Source: CAXMQS01 sp964195995
GTDB taxonomy: Bacteria > Actinomycetota > Acidimicrobiia > Spongiisociales > JAOTWH01
Reading direction: 5' to 3'
Assembly (NCBI GenBank): GCA_964195995.1
Contig: CAXMQS010000095.1
Span: 1-64,000, forward strand
Length of the DNA stretch: 64,000 nucleotides
Within the stretch, counting starts at the first letter, position 1. Each line of letters begins with the position of its first letter. The notes beneath the pieces are model-generated. The model had not been told where the DNA came from. It did not search any database and was given only the letters and a program-made list of their open reading frames with translations. Positions 32,023 through 39,911 of the stretch are shown here, piece by piece. A program made the position numbers and the translations under genes.

Positions 32023-32256
32023 TCAGAAATGAAGCACTGGGCAGGTGAGGGTGCGGGTTACCCCATCGATCGCCTGGACCTTGGAGGATGTCAGCTTGCC
32101 AAGGGCATCGACGTCCTCGGCCTCGACCCGAACGACCACGTCGTAGGGTCCGGCAACACTGTGAGCGGTGAGGACACCTTCGATCTCACCGACCGCCGCC
32201 GCGACCGCGGGCTGTTTGCCGACCTCGGTTTGGATCAGAATGTACGCTTCGACCAC
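32023..32256 (-). CDS. Stand-alone Lrp/AsnC ligand-binding (RAM) domain protein
   Basis: A 77-residue protein from a GTG preceded by AAGGAGG with five bases spacing. AYILIQTEVGKQPAVAAAVG and GPYDVVVRVEAEDVDALGKL match the RAM domain of Lrp/AsnC regulators, without any DNA-binding helix-turn-helix. Stand-alone RAM proteins form rings and may modulate Lrp-type regulators by hetero-oligomerisation or bind amino acids. The longer frame to 32616 runs through non-coding sequence. No partner regulator is in the window. Confidence 0.85.
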   Translation of the reverse strand: MVEAYILIQTEVGKQPAVAAAVGEIEGVLTAHSVAGPYDVVVRVEAEDVDALGKLTSSKVQAIDGVTRTLTCPVLHF

Positions 32257-32449
32257 TTCAACCTCCTTGGCGGTTGAGAAGAACGATACGCCTCTGAGGT
32301 GTTGCCTCGTTAATCGGTCGTCAAGGTCGCCTTCGGCTGCCCGACGTCGAAGCGTGGCGGCACGCCGGGGGCGCATCCCACGCCTCGGGTCGGTCTGACG
32401 GCGCGATGGGTGAATGTGTAGTGTGCCGCGGCGCGTCGAGGGGAGAACC

Positions 32450-33535
32450 ATGCGCCGTTGGATTCCGTTTGTTGCATTGACGCTTCTTCTTGCGGCCTGC
32501 GGGGGCGGGTCCGGCGACTCGCCTTTCGACACTGGTAGCAGATCGGATTCCACCGCAGCAGGATCTGACGACTCCGATGGGGGCGTGGATTCTGAGGGCA
32601 CCGGAAGCGAGACCACGAGCGACGGGACCCAGATCTTCGTGGCGACAGGACTCGGAATCGATGTCGTCGACCTACTTGCCGAGACTCAGGGAGCGTTCGT
32701 CGACGGCTACGACAGCCCCTATGGCCTAACGGTGGCGCAGGGCGACCTTTGGTTCTCAGAGGCTCCCGGGTCATTGGTGTCCGTCGATGCGGCTTCCGGA
32801 GACGAGAACGGCACCGCGGCCCTTCCCGGTCAGTTCGCAGGCCTCTCGGTTACTGACGACACGGCTTGGGTGATCGCTGGCCTCATTGGAGCAGATTCAC
32901 AGTTGGTCGCCATCGAGCGGGATGGAATGACGGTGAGAGGAAGTGCCGTTCCACCGGCTCCCACCTACTACACCCTCGTGGCCGCATCAGGAAACGACGT
33001 TTGGGTTAGCGGCGGCGACCTCGAGTCGTCCACCACGGTTAGGCGGGTTGATCCAACCGCGGTGACGGTCGGAGAACCGGTTGACTCTGGGGTGATAGCG
33101 CACTCGATGCTCGTCGGCCTGGGTGCTCTGTGGATCGGTGGAATCAGGCCAGCGACGCCGGACGGCCTGACATCGCCTGTCGCAGCGATTGCCAAGCTGG
33201 ACGCTTCTACCGGTGTGGTTTTGGATCTGTTCGAGATCGGCGGGATCAGGGATGACGCTGTGGTTCTCGAATCAGCTTTCGGATCCCTGTGGGCAACGCA
33301 GGGCCTTGAGGCAGTGCTCATCAAATTCGATCCGGCTACAGGTGAGGAACTCGGCAGGGTTGATGTTGGCAGCGGCGCGGCCGGAATTCCCTATCCGATC
33401 CTCGTTACGAACGACGCCGTTTGGGTCGTCAACTCCACCGACAGCCAGGCGCTTTCTTTCGACCCGGACACCCTGGAGTTCCAGTCCGGCATCGACCTGC
33501 CTTTCTTCGCCGGCGCCTTTGCTTTCGTTCCCTAA
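32450..33535 (+). CDS. Lipoprotein with beta-propeller-like repeats
   Basis: A 361-residue lipoprotein: MRRWIPFVALTLLLAACGGG supplies the lipobox, and GAGGGGAG precedes the ATG. A Ser/Asp/Gly-rich linker leads into repeats of the form GDLWFSEAPGSLVSVDA, NDVWVSGGDL, GALWIGGI, GSLWATQG and DAVWVVNS, spaced 40-60 residues apart. That is the blade pattern of YVTN/NHL-type propellers. The role is probably extracellular binding. No enzyme residues can be named. Confidence 0.78.
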   Translation: MRRWIPFVALTLLLAACGGGSGDSPFDTGSRSDSTAAGSDDSDGGVDSEGTGSETTSDGTQIFVATGLGIDVVDLLAETQGAFVDGYDSPYGLTVAQGDLWFSEAPGSLVSVDAASGDENGTAALPGQFAGLSVTDDTAWVIAGLIGADSQLVAIERDGMTVRGSAVPPAPTYYTLVAASGNDVWVSGGDLESSTTVRRVDPTAVTVGEPVDSGVIAHSMLVGLGALWIGGIRPATPDGLTSPVAAIAKLDASTGVVLDLFEIGGIRDDAVVLESAFGSLWATQGLEAVLIKFDPATGEELGRVDVGSGAAGIPYPILVTNDAVWVVNSTDSQALSFDPDTLEFQSGIDLPFFAGAFAFVP

Positions 33536-33749
33536 CAACCGTTGGATCGAGGCTGTGCGCGGTCGACACCCTCCCCCTACGTCGCTGGATTCGGCTCGGG
33601 TCATCTTCCTGGAGATCGTCGTGCCGACGATGAATCCGATGATCTGAGCGGCGAGGACCCACAGGAGTACTTTCAGGAGCTTGCGGCCCGTCGTGGTTCC
33701 TCCGTTCGCGCAGAAAGCCAGACCCCGATTACACGCCTACCTCGCAGGG

Positions 33750-33938
33750 CTAAGGAGCAGGTATTAAGTCCAAGAAATCCATGAACTCGTCCTCGGAGCC
33801 GCCGTAGTCGGGGAGGCCGTCGCCGGACTCAAGCTGGCCCCGAATCTCGTCGCGATCGAACGAGGTGAACTCGTCGGCGAACGCGAAGCCAGTTTGTGAG
33901 AAGAAGGCGTCGGGATCATCCGGGTCGGCGAAGTACAC
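33750..33938 (-). CDS. Small acidic protein (62 aa)
   Basis: GTG start seven bases after AAGGAGG. The product is strongly acidic and aromatic: MYFADPDDPDAFFSQTGFAF, then ADEFTSFDRDEIRGQLESGD and EDEFMDFLDLIPAP. No family was recognised. It is probably co-transcribed with the 64-residue gene upstream (34029-34223). The excellent ribosome site makes translation likely; the composition suggests a soluble regulatory or partner-binding peptide. Confidence 0.6.
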   Translation of the reverse strand: MYFADPDDPDAFFSQTGFAFADEFTSFDRDEIRGQLESGDGLPDYGGSEDEFMDFLDLIPAP

Positions 33939-34028
33939 CGAACCCCCTCCTTAGCAACCATGCCTGGCGTTCCTCAAAGGAGTCGCGACGCAAGCCACAG
34001 GGATGAACCGCTGCTCAATCCCTGCGAG

Positions 34029-34223
34029 CTAGCGGCGACGTGTTCTGGTGTCGGATGGGTCGTGAACGGTCACCGACACGATTGGAGTGTCCGGGTTGAC
34101 AACTTCCAGAGCTTCGACGAGGTGGACCTCGAGTTCGGCCTTGGAGAGCATCGGTGCCGGCAGCAGGTCATCGGTGAGCCTGACCCGGATTCGGGCGCTG
34201 TATTCCTTGGTGGGCTCCGTCAC
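34029..34223 (-). CDS. Small hypothetical protein (64 aa)
   Basis: GTG start four bases after GAGGAGG. The product begins MTEPTKEYSARIRVRLTDDL and has an alternating strand-helix pattern ending VSVTVHDPSDTRTRRR. The longer frame to 34304 is not used because the ribosome site points to the internal GTG. Not recognised; the alpha/beta pattern resembles small dimerisation domains. Divergent from the 34307 gene with an 83-bp shared promoter region. Confidence 0.6.
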   Translation of the reverse strand: MTEPTKEYSARIRVRLTDDLLPAPMLSKAELEVHLVEALEVVNPDTPIVSVTVHDPSDTRTRRR

Positions 34224-34306
34224 TTCGCCTCCTCGGCGTGGGTGGCCGAAGCTAGCTGCGAAAGGGGCAGACGCGGTACGCTCTCGCCTTCGAGAGGAGA
34301 GCATCG

Positions 34307-34501
34307 ATGGCCACGAGCCATTACTGCAACGGGAAGTGGCGAGATGGAACCGTTGCGGCGTGCCCCAAGCACAAGGGGCTCAGCAAGAAGCAGACCTCCG
34401 TCTACAGGTCGCCCGACAAGGATCAGGCGGCTTCTGCGAGTGATTCCAGCTCGGGGGATTCCGGTTCTACATCCGGAGACTCCGGCTCCAGCAGCGACTA
34501 G
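34307..34501 (+). CDS. Small Cys/His protein with Ser/Gly-rich tail (64 aa)
   Basis: A 64-residue protein behind GAGGAGAG. MATSHYCNGKWRDGTVAACP then KHKGLSKKQTSVYRSP gives one possible C/H metal site (H5, C7, C19, H22). The last 25 residues are a Ser/Gly/Asp repeat (SSGDSGSTSGDSGSSSD), likely disordered. Not recognised. Its stop overlaps the stop of the convergent hisA-like gene by four bases. Confidence 0.6.
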   Translation: MATSHYCNGKWRDGTVAACPKHKGLSKKQTSVYRSPDKDQAASASDSSSGDSGSTSGDSGSSSD

Positions 34502-35232
34502 CCCGCCAGCAGTTTCGCGGCCTCGTCCATGGTGAAGCGGCCCTCGGTGACCTCACGTCCCACAACGACGCCCCCGAGTTGTTTGCCGTTCTCTCTCAAC
34601 GCTTTGAGCTGGGCCAGATCGTCGAGGTTGCGTACGCCACCGGCGGCGATGACTGGCTCGTCAACGGCAGCCAGGGCGGACAGGAGGACTTCGAAGTTGG
34701 GCGGCTCCGCCAGAGCATCGCGGAGTGCCTCGCTCACCAGGAAGGCGGCGGCGCCACCAGACGACATCTCGATGAGGGTCTCCTCGAGGTACTGGCCACT
34801 GTGCTCTTTCCAACCACGAACGAGTAGTTCCTCATCCGGCAGCACGTCGAGGCTTACGGCGACTTTCCCCGGATACTTGCGGCATAGATCCCACACCAGG
34901 TTCTGTTCGGTCAGCGCAGCTGTACCCATGACCACCCGCCACGCCCCACCCTCGAGCAGACGCTCGGCCTCCACCTGCGTCCGTACTCCGCCTGCCACCT
35001 GGACCGGCACCTTGACCCCGGCGACGATCGATTCGATCAGGGGGCGGTTGCGGTAGTCGCCGTGGGCCGCGGCGTCTAGGTCGACGATGTGCAGCCTGTC
35101 TGCCCCCTTGTCCACCCAACCCTCTGCCCGAGCAAGAGGATCGGCGTCGAGGCTGATGGCGTTATCGATGTCGCCTTGGGGGAGGCGGACGGCTCGACCG
35201 CCGAGGATGTTGACGCGTGCGTATAGGTCCAT
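34498..35232 (-). CDS. HisA-like phosphoribosyl isomerase (divergent)
   Basis: A 244-residue TIM barrel of the HisA/HisF family. It has VRLPQGDIDNAISLDADPLA, HIVDLDAAAHGDYRNRPLIE, VPVQVAGGVRT and PVIAAGGVRNLDDL, the paired phosphate-binding loops. Canonical HisA starts ...PAID with the catalytic aspartate; here the strand reads LYARVNILGGRAVRL, with Asn at that position, and the TDIxRDG loop is replaced by IEMSSGGAAAFLVSEA. The second catalytic Asp (SLDVL) seems kept. Either a lineage-specific HisA/PriA variant or a paralogue with another role. No other his genes are nearby. The internal ATG at 35232 fits HisA length better than 35253. Confidence 0.75.
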   Translation of the reverse strand: MDLYARVNILGGRAVRLPQGDIDNAISLDADPLARAEGWVDKGADRLHIVDLDAAAHGDYRNRPLIESIVAGVKVPVQVAGGVRTQVEAERLLEGGAWRVVMGTAALTEQNLVWDLCRKYPGKVAVSLDVLPDEELLVRGWKEHSGQYLEETLIEMSSGGAAAFLVSEALRDALAEPPNFEVLLSALAAVDEPVIAAGGVRNLDDLAQLKALRENGKQLGGVVVGREVTEGRFTMDEAAKLLAG

Positions 35233-35313
35233 GTGGTGAGGGTAAACCGCCATTCACGCAGATGTCGAAGTGCCGGCACGGATTCCCCTAAAATGCACCA
35301 CCAGGAGGCATTT

Positions 35314-35421
35314 ATGGCCAACAAAGACAAGGCGAAGAGCTCCACTAAGAAGGTGGCTTCCAAGACCCTGAAGGAAAAGCGTCAGGCGAAGAAGGAGAAG
35401 CGCAGCAGCCGAGAGCAGTGA
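35314..35421 (+). CDS. Lysine-rich small protein (35 aa)
   Basis: An ATG five bases after AGGAGG (35303-35308) gives MANKDKAKSSTKKVASKTLK and EKRQAKKEKRSSREQ: 35 residues, about 40% Lys/Arg, probably RNA- or DNA-binding. Its stop overlaps the start of the methyltransferase gene (TGATG), so the two are likely translationally coupled. Not recognised; too short for ordinary callers. Confidence 0.65.
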   Translation: MANKDKAKSSTKKVASKTLKEKRQAKKEKRSSREQ

Positions 35422-36005
35422 TGGACTGGGACCAGCGCTACGCCGCCGAAGGTCTGTTGTGGACGGCGCAGCCCAACAGATTCCTGGTATCAGAGGTGGG
35501 GGAGCTGGCGCCTGGAGCCGCCCTGGACGTTGCCTGTGGCGAGGGCCGCAATGCCATCTGGCTAGCTACAAAGGGATGGCGCGTCACTGCTGTTGATTCG
35601 TCGGCGGTGGGCATCCAGAAGGGCACCGAGCTGGCGCAGGAGGCCGGTCTCGAGATCGATTGGCTGGTCGAGGACGCCACTACCTACCAGCCGGAGCCTG
35701 CATTCGACCTGGTAGCCGTGTTCTACCTTCACCTGCCGCATGACCAGCTGAGATCAGCCCTGGCGAACGCCTGCGCGGGGTTAGCCGTCGGCGGGACGCT
35801 GCTTGTCGTCGGTCATCACACCGACAACATCGAAAAGGGCATCGGCGGACCTCAGGTCCCTGAGTTGCTGTATCGACCATCCGACATCACGGACATGACC
35901 GGCGGCCTGGAGATCGAGAAAGCGGAAGCGGTGGAGCGGCCGGTCGACCGGTCTGGAGTCACCGGTATCGCCATCGACACTCTGGTTCGAGCCCGGCGCG
36001 CCTAG
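35421..36005 (+). CDS. Class I SAM-dependent methyltransferase (TehB-like)
   Basis: A 194-residue methyltransferase. LDVACGEGRNAIWLATKGW is the SAM motif, VTAVDSSAVGIQKGTELAQE the ribose-binding acidic segment and FDLVAVFYLHLPHDQL the post-II region, close to TehB/thiopurine-type enzymes. The substrate is unknown. The start overlaps the stop of the lysine-rich peptide gene, and the end is four bases from the convergent sigma-factor gene. Confidence 0.87.
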   Translation: MDWDQRYAAEGLLWTAQPNRFLVSEVGELAPGAALDVACGEGRNAIWLATKGWRVTAVDSSAVGIQKGTELAQEAGLEIDWLVEDATTYQPEPAFDLVAVFYLHLPHDQLRSALANACAGLAVGGTLLVVGHHTDNIEKGIGGPQVPELLYRPSDITDMTGGLEIEKAEAVERPVDRSGVTGIAIDTLVRARRA

Positions 36006-36009
36006 ATCG

Positions 36010-36945
36010 CTAGGCGAGGCCTTCGAGTCCGAAGTTGGCGCTTGGGTGGCGAAGCCTGCCCAGCGTGCGAGCCTCGATCTGGCGCACACGTTCTCTCGTC
36101 AACGAAGTGGCGTCTGCCACTTCGTTGAGGGTCCTGGGCTCGGCTCCGTCGAGTCCGAACCGAGCGATCATCACGGCTCGCTCCAGGGTGCCGAGGGACG
36201 TCAGGGCTCTGAGGAGGCGGGTCCGCCTTGCCTGTTCGGCAGCGATCGCGAAGGGGTCGACGGCGCCTTCGTCTTCGATGAAGTCCCCGAACGCAGCATC
36301 GGCGTCCTCCCCGACCTGGCGGTCAAGGGACGTCATGTTGGCGGGAGCTTGCTGGGCGAAGAGCACGCGTTCGGGACTGATGCCGCTGGCCTGCGCGATC
36401 TCGCTGACCGTTGGCGCACGGTGCAGGGCATCGGTCAGACTGATCGTTGTCTCCTGAACCGTGCGCACGATGTCCACCATGTGCACGGGGAGGCGGATGG
36501 TTCGCCCTGAGTTGCCAAGGCCCCTTGTTATGGCCTGACGGATCCACCACGTGGCGTATGTGGAGAACTTGAAGCCCCTTCGCCAGTCGAATTTCTCTAC
36601 CGCTCGAATCAGACCGAGGTTGCCCTCTTGCACCAGGTCGAGGATGTCGAGCCCGCGGCCCATGTAGCGCTTGGAGATCGATATGACGAGCCGGAGATTG
36701 CAGCGGATGAAATCGTCGCGTGCCTGGTCTCCAGCCTCGACGGCAGTTCGCAGCTGGCGCCTTTCGGTCACGGAGAGGCGTTGCCCGCCCTGTTGCTCGA
36801 GCCGCCGCTTGGCCGCCCGGCCTTTCTCCATGAGGCGAGCAAGGCGAACCTCGTCGTCTGCGGTCAGGAGGTCGTGAGCCGCGATCTCGCCCAGGTAGAG
36901 CCCGACCGAGTCAGGTCCATCACTCTGTGGTTGCGCCAGCTTCAA
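36010..36945 (-). CDS. Group 2 sigma-70-family RNA polymerase sigma factor
   Basis: A 311-residue primary-like sigma factor. Region 1.2/2.1 is DSVGLYLGEIAAHDLLTADDE; region 2.3-2.4 is FDWRRGFKFSTYATWWIRQA; region 3 and the region 4 helix-turn-helix follow (SLTRERVRQIEARTLGRLRH). It lacks the long acidic region 1.1 of the housekeeping factor, so it is a group 2 (SigB/HrdA-like) alternative factor, probably used in stationary phase or stress. No anti-sigma gene adjoins it. Confidence 0.9.
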   Translation of the reverse strand: MKLAQPQSDGPDSVGLYLGEIAAHDLLTADDEVRLARLMEKGRAAKRRLEQQGGQRLSVTERRQLRTAVEAGDQARDDFIRCNLRLVISISKRYMGRGLDILDLVQEGNLGLIRAVEKFDWRRGFKFSTYATWWIRQAITRGLGNSGRTIRLPVHMVDIVRTVQETTISLTDALHRAPTVSEIAQASGISPERVLFAQQAPANMTSLDRQVGEDADAAFGDFIEDEGAVDPFAIAAEQARRTRLLRALTSLGTLERAVMIARFGLDGAEPRTLNEVADATSLTRERVRQIEARTLGRLRHPSANFGLEGLA

Positions 36946-37016
36946 CCCCCAGTCCTGTCAGCCGAACGCTAACAGCCCAAGCCGTTGACTGACCAGGAAA
37001 GTAACCTCGTCTGGTG

Positions 37017-38519
37017 ATGTCTCGACTTCCCACTGTGGCTCTGGCGATGGCTCTCGCCATGGCGGCTTGCGCCGGCCCATCCCTGCTGGTGATCGGGGAG
37101 AGCGCCCGCGACCCCGGGCCCCCGATACCCCAACTTGTCGTAGTCGCGCTATCGACGGAGGACGGGTCGGTGATTCCAGATGCTGTGATCGCGTTCAACG
37201 GCGATGTCGCGTCCCCTGACGAGAGCGGCGCGGCATCGACGGACTGGTATGAGAAGACGATCACGGTGCGGGCCGACGCGTCCGGTTTCGAGCCGACCAG
37301 GGTGGATGTCGAAGCGCTTCCCGAGGAGGGCCCGCTCACCGTGGCGATCAGCCCCGTCATCCTCACGGGGACGGTCAAGACCCGGGGCGGCATACCCGTG
37401 CAAGGTGCATCCGTCGCCCTCAACGATGCATCTTCCGTCACGGGAAGCGATGGCAGCTACCGGCTGGTCAGAGCAACCGAGGGGCTAATGACAGTGCGCC
37501 GCGCCGCCTGGGAGTCGGAGAGTCGCGAGTGGTCCGGTAGCTCGTCGTCCGAAGCCTTCGTTCTGGAGCCGCGGATGGTGCGGGCCCTGCGCGTTACGGC
37601 CGACAACGCAGGCAACCCTGCGATATGGGCTCAGTTCCTCGAAATGGCTGCAGAAACGGACGTCAACGCCTTCGTCATCGACACCAAGGATGAGTCCGGG
37701 ACCGTCCGCTGGGGAGTCGACTCACCGACAGCTGCCGCCATCGGCGCCGTCAGCGTCCGCTTCGACGTCCGCCAGATTCTCGCCGACATGAAGACTGCGG
37801 ATCTATACGCCATCACCCGCATCGTGACCTTCCAGGATTCCTATCTTTCCGAAGCGTTTCCCGAATTTGCCGCCCGTAACACCGCGACCGGCGGAGTTTG
37901 GCGGACCAACCGTGGCGCCGGCTGGCTGGATCCAACAGACCGGCGCTCGTGGAACTACCCGTTGGAGCTGGCCGTCGAGGCCTGTGAACTCGGCTTCGAT
38001 GAGATCCAGTTTGACTACGTGCGCTTCCCGTCAGACGGTCCGCTCGACGCCCTCGATCTCGACGCCGGGCGTGGCCCGGATGTGCGCATCGCCACGATCG
38101 CGGCGTTCCTCGGAGAGGCGCGGACCCGGCTCAATCCGCTCGGATGTGCTGTCGCCGCCGACATCTTTGCAATCACCGTCTCGACCCCGGACGATCAGGG
38201 CATCGGTCAGAGGCCCGAGGAACTCAGCCAGGTTGTCGATGTCCTGAGCCCCATGATCTATCCAACGCACTACACAGATGGTTGGGACGGATTCGACGAG
38301 CCGAACGATCATCCGGCGGAGGTGGTCGGAGGGGCCCTCGACGACGGGCTGCCCCGCCTGGTGGGGTCGGCGATCATGCGGCCGTGGTTGCAGACATCCA
38401 CGTATGGCGCCACCGAGGTTGGCCTTGAGGTGGACGAGGCCACGGCTCGCGATCTCGGCTGGATGCTGTGGAGCTCGACCAACATCTTCGATCCGCGGGA
38501 GCTGGAAACGGGCCAGTGA
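37017..38519 (+). CDS. DUF4015-type putative glycoside hydrolase lipoprotein
   Basis: A 500-residue lipoprotein (LAMALAMAACAGPS lipobox). Residues ~110-160 form a carboxypeptidase-regulatory-like beta sandwich (GTVKTRGGIPVQGASVAL). The rest resembles the DUF4015/GHL-type TIM barrel: VNAFVIDTKDESGTVRW, DLYAITRIVTFQDSYLS, GWLDPTDRRSWNY, LGFDEIQFDYVRFPSDG and VLSPMIYPTHY. Several acidic residues at strand ends (D-E-IQFDYVRFP) fit a retaining hydrolase, but no substrate is known. Its stop overlaps the next start (GTGA). Confidence 0.8.
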   Translation: MSRLPTVALAMALAMAACAGPSLLVIGESARDPGPPIPQLVVVALSTEDGSVIPDAVIAFNGDVASPDESGAASTDWYEKTITVRADASGFEPTRVDVEALPEEGPLTVAISPVILTGTVKTRGGIPVQGASVALNDASSVTGSDGSYRLVRATEGLMTVRRAAWESESREWSGSSSSEAFVLEPRMVRALRVTADNAGNPAIWAQFLEMAAETDVNAFVIDTKDESGTVRWGVDSPTAAAIGAVSVRFDVRQILADMKTADLYAITRIVTFQDSYLSEAFPEFAARNTATGGVWRTNRGAGWLDPTDRRSWNYPLELAVEACELGFDEIQFDYVRFPSDGPLDALDLDAGRGPDVRIATIAAFLGEARTRLNPLGCAVAADIFAITVSTPDDQGIGQRPEELSQVVDVLSPMIYPTHYTDGWDGFDEPNDHPAEVVGGALDDGLPRLVGSAIMRPWLQTSTYGATEVGLEVDEATARDLGWMLWSSTNIFDPRELETGQ

Positions 38520-39205
38520 GGTCGTTGGCCACACTGGAGGGTGAGCTGGTCGAGTGCCAGCGGTGTCCGCGGCTGGTGGAATGGCGTCAGGAAGTTGCTG
38601 CGACCAAGCGAGCGGCTTACGCCGACGAGGAGTACTGGGGGAGGCCGGTTCCGGGGTTCGGGGACCCCGATGGCCGCTTACTCGTACTGGGGTTGGCGCC
38701 TGCCGCCCATGGCGCTAATCGGACCGGTCGCATGTTCACGGGAGACCGTTCCGGGGATTGGCTCTATCGAGCGATGTTCCGGGCAGGATTCGCCACCCAA
38801 GCCGAAGCGACAGGTCTCGACGATGGGTTGACGCTCACCGACGCCTTCGTGACATCGCCGGTCAAGTGTGCTCCACCCGACAACAAGCCATCGCCCGGCG
38901 AGCGAGACAACTGTCGTTCCTGGCTCGACGCCGAGTTGGAGCTGCTACCTCGAATCCAGGTGGTGTTGTGCCTCGGTGGCTACAGCTATGTCCAGGCGTT
39001 GGCGGCCTGCGGCAGGCGTGGCGCTGTCTTGCCGCGGCCCCGCACACCGTTCGGGCACGGATCCATCGTCTCCTTGGACGGCGGTCCGACCATCGTGATG
39101 AGCTACCACCCCAGCCAACAGAACACGTTCACCGGCCGGCTCACTGAAGCGATGCTGGATTCCATATTCGACAAAGCCAAAGCCCTGCTAGAGGATGGCA
39201 CCTAG
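38516..39205 (+). CDS. Family 5 uracil-DNA glycosylase (UDGb)
   Basis: A 229-residue Fe-S uracil-DNA glycosylase. N-terminal ECQRCPRLVEW gives the first two cluster cysteines; the others are in SPVKCAPP and DNCRSW. The active-site motif LGLAPAAHGANRTGRMFTGD with its FTGDRSGDWLY continuation and the C-terminal HPSQQNTFTGRLT motif identify family 5. It removes uracil and some deaminated bases from DNA. The GTG at 38516 overlaps the preceding stop; the frame to 38468 was not used. It overlaps the convergent M23 gene by 18 bp. Confidence 0.93.
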   Translation: MRSLATLEGELVECQRCPRLVEWRQEVAATKRAAYADEEYWGRPVPGFGDPDGRLLVLGLAPAAHGANRTGRMFTGDRSGDWLYRAMFRAGFATQAEATGLDDGLTLTDAFVTSPVKCAPPDNKPSPGERDNCRSWLDAELELLPRIQVVLCLGGYSYVQALAACGRRGAVLPRPRTPFGHGSIVSLDGGPTIVMSYHPSQQNTFTGRLTEAMLDSIFDKAKALLEDGT

Positions 39206-39757
39206 GCGTTCGATGGCTTGCTGTTCCAGGGTCCACACGCCGATGAGGTAGGGATAGGGATTGACCGTGCTGCCGTGGTGATGCAGCTCGAAATGGGTGT
39301 GGGGCTCTGTGCCCTCGGCATTGCCGCTATCGCCCACAAAGCCGACGATGCCGCCGGCGGGAACGTAAAACCCTTCTTCGATCCTGGATCCGATGGCGTG
39401 CTCAGGTCCGAGGCGGCCGTTGTCGGTGCCTGGCGAATCGTTGTTGAGGTGCAGGTACCAAGTCTCCCAGCCCCCGGCATGCTCGATGATCACAAAGTTC
39501 CCTGCGGTGGGGCCTGAGTCGATCGTCTTGACGACACCGCCGAGCACCGCGACCACGGGGTCGCCCTTGGCTCCGAAAATGTCGTTGCCCTGGTGGCGAT
39601 GGCCTCGCCTGGCGTTGCCATAGTCATCGTGGAATTGCGTGGTCTGCGCAGGCTGGGGGAACCGCTCGAACTGGAGATCCTCGGCTGCCATGGCGGAGCC
39701 GCCCGTGGCGAAGAGCGACAGGACGAGGACGGCGGCGATGAGTAGTGATCGTGTCAT
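39188..39757 (-). CDS. M23-family peptidase (LytM-like)
   Basis: A 189-residue secreted endopeptidase. Signal peptide MTRSLLIAAVLVLSLFATGG, then the zinc site HRHQGNDIFGAKGD (HxxxD) and HTHFELHHHG (HxH). It should cleave peptidoglycan cross-bridges. The ATG at 39757 begins the signal peptide; another at 39778 lies inside a GC-rich hairpin. A hairpin followed by a T-rich tract sits immediately before this ATG on the coding strand, suggesting attenuation. It shares its fold and the NNDSPGTDNG/PHTHFELH style with the N-terminal domain of the hydrolase at 50877-52508. Confidence 0.88.
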   Translation of the reverse strand: MTRSLLIAAVLVLSLFATGGSAMAAEDLQFERFPQPAQTTQFHDDYGNARRGHRHQGNDIFGAKGDPVVAVLGGVVKTIDSGPTAGNFVIIEHAGGWETWYLHLNNDSPGTDNGRLGPEHAIGSRIEEGFYVPAGGIVGFVGDSGNAEGTEPHTHFELHHHGSTVNPYPYLIGVWTLEQQAIERLGAIL

Positions 39758-39787
39758 AGAAAAGAGAAAGCCCGGCATGGGCCGGGC
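39758..39787 (-). terminator. Terminator-like hairpin in the leader of the M23 peptidase gene
   Basis: On the reverse strand GCCCGGC and GCCGGGC (39770-39787) form a 7-bp perfect stem with a CCAT loop, followed by TTTCTCTTTTCT (39758-39769) and then directly by the ATG. The arrangement is that of an intrinsic terminator used as a leader attenuator. No known riboswitch was recognised in the ~80 bases upstream. Confidence 0.55.
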
Positions 39788-39911
39788 ACCAGTGGTAGCG
39801 CTGGCTGATTGTACTGAGCCGGTTATCGGTAGCGGTAACGGCTTCTATAGGACCTATTGAACAGCTGAGGTGCCAGCGTATCCTTCCACGGTCGTCAACG
39901 AAGGCCCCGCG

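Noticed and set aside
33600..33720. Reverse-strand frame with a membrane-like stretch (GRKLLKVLLWVLAAQIIGFI)
   Set aside because: It follows a GGAGG but has no ATG, GTG or TTG start, and its 3' end runs antisense through the propeller lipoprotein gene.
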